Below are positions 1-6,400 of a stretch of 8,167 nt of DNA, in pieces. The stretch spans positions 1-8,167 of the forward strand of contig JAKQQP010000212.1 of the NCBI GenBank assembly GCA_029564115.1, written 5' to 3'. The notes below the pieces were generated by a model, which did not search any database, had not been told where the DNA came from, and worked only from the letters and a program-made list of their open reading frames with translations. Position numbers and translations under genes: made by a program. Source of the stretch: Candidatus Rifleibacteriota bacterium. GTDB lineage: Bacteria; Riflebacteria; Ozemobacteria; Ozemobacterales; Ozemobacteraceae. How positions within the stretch are numbered: the first letter of the stretch is position 1; every line of letters begins with the position of its first letter.

Positions 1-420
1 GTCGTTTGTCCATGGCGTGGGTTGAGTAGTTGTCTCGCCATTGTCGTGTATAGCCTTTTCAAGCTGGCAGCCATCGAAAAGAGCTGTATCACCTGAATTT
101 CCGTTTTTGACGGTTATTTCAAAAGTAAAGCTCCCAAGATCCGGCGAATTGCTTGAACTGAACGGCATACTCACACGGAACCATTTTTCCAGATTCTGGT
201 TCAGGGTAGAACCGAAAATTGTTATCGTGTGCGTCGCCAGCGGGGTAAGGGAGTCGTCGTAACGCCATTCTCTTACCCGTAACTGCACTTCAAAAATATC
301 GTTAACCGTGTCGGTTGCGCACACAAAAGCACTGAAAATGTAATTTTCCGAGGGAATTACACTGTTGGTAACCTCTGCATTGGTAACGGTCTGGACCACC
401 GCGTCGACAACGCCGGAAAC
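1..420 (-). other. terminal jelly-roll, carbohydrate-binding-module-like domain, cut by the window edge
   Basis: Residues 2583-2722. The segment has N-Y-I-F-S-A-F-V-C-A (2608-2617), V-Q-L-R-V-R-E-W (2627-2634), L-E-K-W-F-R-V-S-M-P-F (2659-2669), G-S-F-T-F-E-I-T-V (2678-2686) and G-D-T-A-L-F-D-G-C-Q-L-E-K-A (2692-2705). 'Y-x-F-S-A-F-V-x-A', 'W-x-R-V-S' and the closing 'F-D-G-x-Q-L-E' are the layout of CBM4/9-like jelly rolls and of related domains on phage and surface proteins, where the last motif forms the final strand. A hydrophilic T-T-T-Q-P-T-P tail follows to the edge. The ligand is unknown; carbohydrate is the family precedent. More domains or an anchor may follow beyond position 1. Confidence 0.6.
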
Positions 421-3400
421 AGAAGATTCGACAATAAAAGTTATGTTCATCTGGGCAACGGTTTCTGTGGGGAAATCGTTATCGGTGAGGGTCAGTGTTC
501 CGAGGTAAGTTCCGGGGGGCACGGTGCTCCCGATGACTATCGAAACAGATGCCGCCACAGAGCCTCCGGCGGCCAGAAAGTAAGATGGAATGACAACAGA
601 TGCCGATGCTGCCGGAATCGTGAACGAAGGCCCGACAAAATCTGAAAAAGTAAAAAACAGGTCGGAATCGTTCAGGCCGGAATTCTGTATCGGAAACTGG
701 CCGAGGTAAGTGGCACCGGCAGGTAGATTGCCCATATCGAGGTTTGCCGGCAGGTTCAGTATGGTTGCCGGAACCGTTATATCCAGCAGAATGTCAGAAA
801 AAGCCGCGGGATGGTCAAGATCGATTGCGCGCTGGTAGCCTACGTAATGCCCGGCAGGCAGGTTCGTTGGAATACCGACCGTCGCTGTCGCGTCGATAAT
901 GGCAAAAGCGCCCAACGCTATCGCACTTGCCGGGTTAAATGAAAAGTTTGTTGATGCAAGGATAGTTGCGTCTGATGCAAGGTCAGCTTCCTGAATTTCG
1001 ATGTTTGTTATGGCATTGTTGCACAGGCTTTGCAGTTTAAAGGGGAGTTCCTTTAATTTTCCCCGCCCTATGGTTGCCGAAAGTACCCCCGGGTTGGCAA
1101 CGAATTCATAAGAGAGAACCCCGCCGGAAGTTATGGTTACAATTATGTTTATATTATCATGCGGGTCTATACCAGGGTCGAAGGCAGAATTACCGTTCAC
1201 GTCTTCATAGATAGTCTGAATACCAGAATAAACACCAGACGGCAGGGCAGCATCCGTAGAAAAATAGAGCTCGATATCTCTGGTAACACCCGGATTAAGT
1301 TCCGGTGGTGTAATGATTATTGAGGAGCTGAAGATGAAGCCGGATGTGGGGATTGTCCCAGGCCCCAGAAGAGGTGCTGTATGAATTCTGGTGCTTGTCA
1401 GCGGTACTGTACCAGTGTTTCTGACGGTAAACTTCATCTCTGAAGAGCCGGTGCCCTTTTCTACAACTCCGAAGTTCAGTTCATCCTCAAGAACCGCCAG
1501 ATCTTTCTTGCCGATCGACAGTTTGACCTGAATTATGTCCATCGCCTCATCAGCACCGACGATGTTGTCGTCGTTGCTGTCTTCCCAGAAAAGAACTTCA
1601 CCGGTAAAATTACTGGTCGGCGTCGAAAAAGTCGTATTTACCGTAAAAACGCCACTTTCGGTGATTACACCGGTGTAAGGTATCGCCCACGGGGTTTCCG
1701 GGAGGGTTACAGACATGCTGGATACCGGAATCATGTTCCCGCCGTCAACCATGTTAAAAATAACGTATTTAATTTTTGCGAGATCGATATTTCCGACATT
1801 TATGCCGGCAAATGGTTTCGAAACAGTCTCGCCCTTGTTGGCCGCACCAAGATCGAGAATCGCCGGTTCAATTTTCAGCACCGGCGTCGAAACGACTTCG
1901 ACGCCGAGGTCGATGCTGTCACTGATTTCAACCCCATCACGCACATCATTGTTGTTGTCGTCCTGATAGACCATCAGAGAGCCGGTATAAATACCCGGGG
2001 CGGTATTGTTCGGTACTGACAGATATACTGACGGGCCGGTCGTAACGCCACCGGCAATCAGTCCGATCGGGTCAGGGGCAGAATAGAATTGCCTCGATGC
2101 GGGAATGGGCGGCAGCAGCCCTGAGGTCAGATCAGGCTTGTTATACTTCAGGTTCGTGAGGCTTCTTTCCCCGATATTTTTGACGCTGAAAATGCTGGAA
2201 GAAGTTGAATCGCCCGGCTTCACGGCACCGAGCCAGAGTGACGGTTCGATGATATCGATGCCTTCTGCCCCAACTTCAACCTGAATAAGAAAAGTATCGA
2301 AAGACTCACCAACATCATAGGTGTTGCTATTATTTGAATCGCTGTAAAGTCGCCATTCGCCGATATATGTTCCGGCCGGCTGACCAGCTGGTATCGTTAA
2401 TGAGATTGTTGCAATCTGCCTGGCACCAACATCATTCGCCAGGTGCCAGTTATTACCCGGGAGAAATGATACAGGTGCGACTATGGTATTTGTCTCCGAA
2501 ACCAGAGGGCTGATCACAACCCACTTCAATTTGGTGGTTTGTTTGTTGCCGATGTTGATGACTTCAATGTTGCCTGAAACATTGTCTAGAGGCAGACCGG
2601 CACCAAGGTTTCCGACATCCTGAGGAATAACAAACCCCATATTTTCTCCGGGCCGGATTTCGAGTGTAAAAGTTCTATTGGCCTCTCCGACGTCGTAGAT
2701 GCCATTCTGGTTTTTGTCATTATAGATTGTCTGAACACCAGCATACTCCTGCCCCAAATTTTTCTGGCCGGGAGGCATTACTACATAAGCTTTAAATATT
2801 GCGCTGCCGGGGTCATTAATTGGCAATATCGGGTCTGGCGAGAACGAAATATACTCAGAGCCAATGCTTTCTCCGCCTTTGATTAAATCAGCTGCTTTGT
2901 AGCGCAGATAATTCAATGGAATATTGCCGGTATTGGTTATCGTTATATTTCCACTGACACCAATGTTACCGGGCGGGGTCGGGTCCAATAGAACTGTTGC
3001 AGCTGACAAAGTGAAACTTTCGTTGGTGCCGACTTCAACGCTGATGGTAATGGCATCGCTGGCTTCGCCGACTTCATAGGCAAAATTGGCATTTTTATCA
3101 TCGAGAAAGAAGCAATTGCCCGAATAGGTGCCGGCAGGTGTGCCCGCCGGGATTGTCAGCGACAGGCTCTGAAGGTAACTTTTGCCTTTAACCAGAAAGC
3201 CACGGGCAATGGGGTTCAGGTTAAAGCTTTTTGAGGCGATGGTATTGGCGCCGGACTTTAAATCTACCGGAACAAACCTGACGATATTCAGATTGACGTT
3301 ACCGATATTGGTTACCAGAACCGTGGCAGTGGCCGTGCGTTCGCCCGCAAGAAAAGAGCCAAGAAACAGGGAATCGGCCGCCGCTCTGATTTTTTCAACC

Positions 3401-6400
3401 TGAGGCACGGTAACCTGCAGTTCGAACTGGCCGATGGGTTCGCCGATGGAGTTTCCGTCCTGGTCGTTGTCTTCGAATACGAACTGATTTGCCTTGTAGG
3501 TTCCTGCAGTGGTTCCCGCCGGAATCGATATTCTCAGGTCTGCTGCCGTATTGCCGCCCTGAGCTATTGCGCCGATCTGCTCCGGGTCGGCCGAAATTGC
3601 GCTGTTTGGGATAAAATACGGATCGAATGCAAGATTGTAAAATTCCCAGGAGACGTGCTCAAGGCCGATATTACCGGTGTTGGAAACTGTAAGCAGTTTT
3701 GGAGCGCTTTGCGAACCGGGTTCGACACTGCCCATGTCAAGGGTTGCCGGGGAAACGGATATTTCTTCGAGCAGAATTTCAATTCCTGTAGATTTTGTAT
3801 CAGAAGCATTCAGCTCCCTTGAAGAATAGGCTGTCAGACCACTGGCAAGCAAAGCCGGGGCTCCCGGGCCGTGCAGATATAATTTTGAACCGGCTGTCGT
3901 TTGAGTCAGGGGCATATATTCTGCGGCAAACACTGCCGATTGCCCGGCCGCAATCGTCTGAGAAACTGGCAGTGGTGAGCCTGCGATCGATGCATCACCG
4001 CTACCGGATGGGTCTTTTATCCAGGATCTGGGCTGAAATGTTACTTTTTCAATGTTTGGCGAACTGGCAGTAACAAAGACATTGTCGACATAGGCTCTGT
4101 TAGTCCCTCCGGGGGCGACAAGCCTGAAACGCAGGCAAAACCCGGCGGCATTGCCGGCAGAATCAGGAACTTCCAGGGTCTCTCTGACCCAGTTGCCGGC
4201 GCCGGTTGCGTTGGTTTTGCCGGTTAGAACTGTCCAGCTGCCGCCGCCGTTGGTGGAATATTCGACAAAAAAGCTGCAGGCTGCGGCCCAGACCAGCGAA
4301 TAATCGTAGCTGATTCTGATCGAGCTGCAATCTTTTAGTCTGAGCGTTTTTGATGCGGTCAGAGTTTCATTGACAGTGCTGACCAGGCCGAGATAATTAG
4401 TCTGGGGGTTGGCAGCGTAGGCGGCAGTGTTTACGACCGTTACTTTAGCCGGGGTGTTTGCCTGCCAGCCGGGTGGGGTGGCTCCAACCGTCGCAAAATT
4501 AAAATCTGAGGCTGAAATGCACGATTTTACTTCCAGTCTGGCGTCGAATTTGACTCCGACCGTTGTCTGGGCGGGGGTGGTTTCGAAGATCGAACCAATT
4601 TCCGGCATGGTCAGAACCCTGAAAGAACCGGTCGCAACCTGTATGCCGCCCTGTATGACTCTGATGGCCCACACGCCATTTTTGCCGGCCGCCGGAATCG
4701 CTCTGCTGAGCGGAAAGCTGCCGCCGGCGTCAGCGGTCGGGTTATCGGTAAAAATGAGACTGCCGGTCGGGTAGCCATCGTACCATCTGACTGTGGTAGC
4801 ACCCGGGGCGAAGCCTGAAAATCTGCCGTAAACAGTGGCACTGACCGGAAATTTTTCTTCTTTTACCGTCATGGCAGAGTCGCTGAAAGTTTCTATGGTA
4901 CGGTTCGAAACGGTCCATGAATCTTTGGTAGTTGCATCAGAATCAACGTAGGTTCCGGTGCCAATGATGCTGTTGAACGTTGCCGAAGCGTTCAGCTGAT
5001 AAACGCCTGCGGGAGCAGTGGGCAGAACCGCGACCGCGAAAGTTGCAATCAGCTCTGTCGGCCGTATGACTTCTTCGCCAAGACCGATGCAGTCGGGTGC
5101 CGCCATCATCGCCTTGATGTCATCAAAGACCATATAGGCGTCATATCTCCAGAAGTTTGCCCTGAAAGACAATCGTGCGGAAGCTCCCGGATTGAAGCCA
5201 GACAGGTCATATTCTTCGCTGTGCCAGACAGAGTCATTGGGTCCGTTGCCTGGATAAAAAATTATTTCCTGATCCGTGGCGCCATCATTGTAAATACTGC
5301 TGGCCCAGATGTAGTCCGTTCCGTGACTAGTCTGCCATTTATTGGGGGTGAAATAGCGCCACCAGGATAGTTTGATAGCCGGATATCGCTGAGTATCAAG
5401 CATGCGATAAATTTCGACGAATGGAGTTATGGTGCCAAAACGAACCTTGTAGAAACAAAGAGCCTGAGAGCCTCTATAAAGAAAATTGCCGCCAGCAGAC
5501 CTGTTTCTCACAATATAGATACCATCCCGAGTGTCTGTGCCGGTTCTCCATTCGCCGTCACCATTTATATCTCTGTTGGCTACGGTATTAAGCTTGCCCG
5601 TCCACCCATCGCCTCTGACAGGCAGCTCCCAGTCTTCGAAAAACAGGTAAACCTGGTTGAGGTCTCTCGGTGGATTGGTGGCACCGGTATTACCGTAGTA
5701 TATGAAGTATCCTTCATCGACGCCGAATGGAGGAATATCACGCTGCAGCTTGAACCAGGTAATTTCGCCGCTGACGCGGTCCCGGTTCAATTCTGTCCAG
5801 GTGCCTGTAATATCGTTCCAGTAGACGACCCGCCAGTCATCACCATCGGCCTGCATCTGACCTGCAGCGATAAACCGATTTGTGTCGATAACAATCCTCG
5901 CAGAGCAGCCGGCAGCATAGTTTCTGGCATCGCCGGTAATTTTCAGGCGCTGTCTGTAGGCGTAGCCGGTGTTCCACCAGGCCGGAAAAGGATTGCCGTG
6001 CAGGACCGCCGGCATATCGGGCTGAACGATTGCCGAAGTGTATTTGTCGCTGTGATCGACAGCGCCCTGGTGATATAAAAGGTCAATGCCGGTTATGTTC
6101 AGGTCTGCTGTCCCGGCGTTTTTTAAAGTAACCCGTTCAGGAAGTCCGGTCTGCCCCCTGCTTATCAGTGTGTCGTCAGCCTGAACAAGTGTGATCGAAG
6201 CGCTTTCCTGCAGGATCATGCAGACATTTGAAGTTACGGCTGGTGACGAAACTGTATTCGCGGTGCCCTCAACCGTGCCGCTGCAATTGCCACGATAAGT
6301 CAGCTGTCCCTGGCTGCCTGCGACCGCTGTCCAGACAAATTCGGCGCTGCCGCCACCGGGAACGGTAACCGATGTGGGTACCGGCCCCGAAACTGCTGTA

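Noticed and set aside
1168..3471. Dockerin modules (cellulosome)
   Set aside because: The acidic loops are dockerin-like, but they occur once per 126 residues within beta-sandwich units. Dockerins have two loops about 30 residues apart with helices, and no cohesin-type or cellulase context is visible.
41..4774. Several plus-strand open frames of 73-115 codons (for example 41-262, 3795-4073, 4427-4774)
   Set aside because: They lie antisense to the continuous minus-strand coding frame, their translations look like random low-complexity sequence without recognisable motifs, and none has a convincing ribosome binding site with neighbours. They are shadows of a long frame with near-even base composition.
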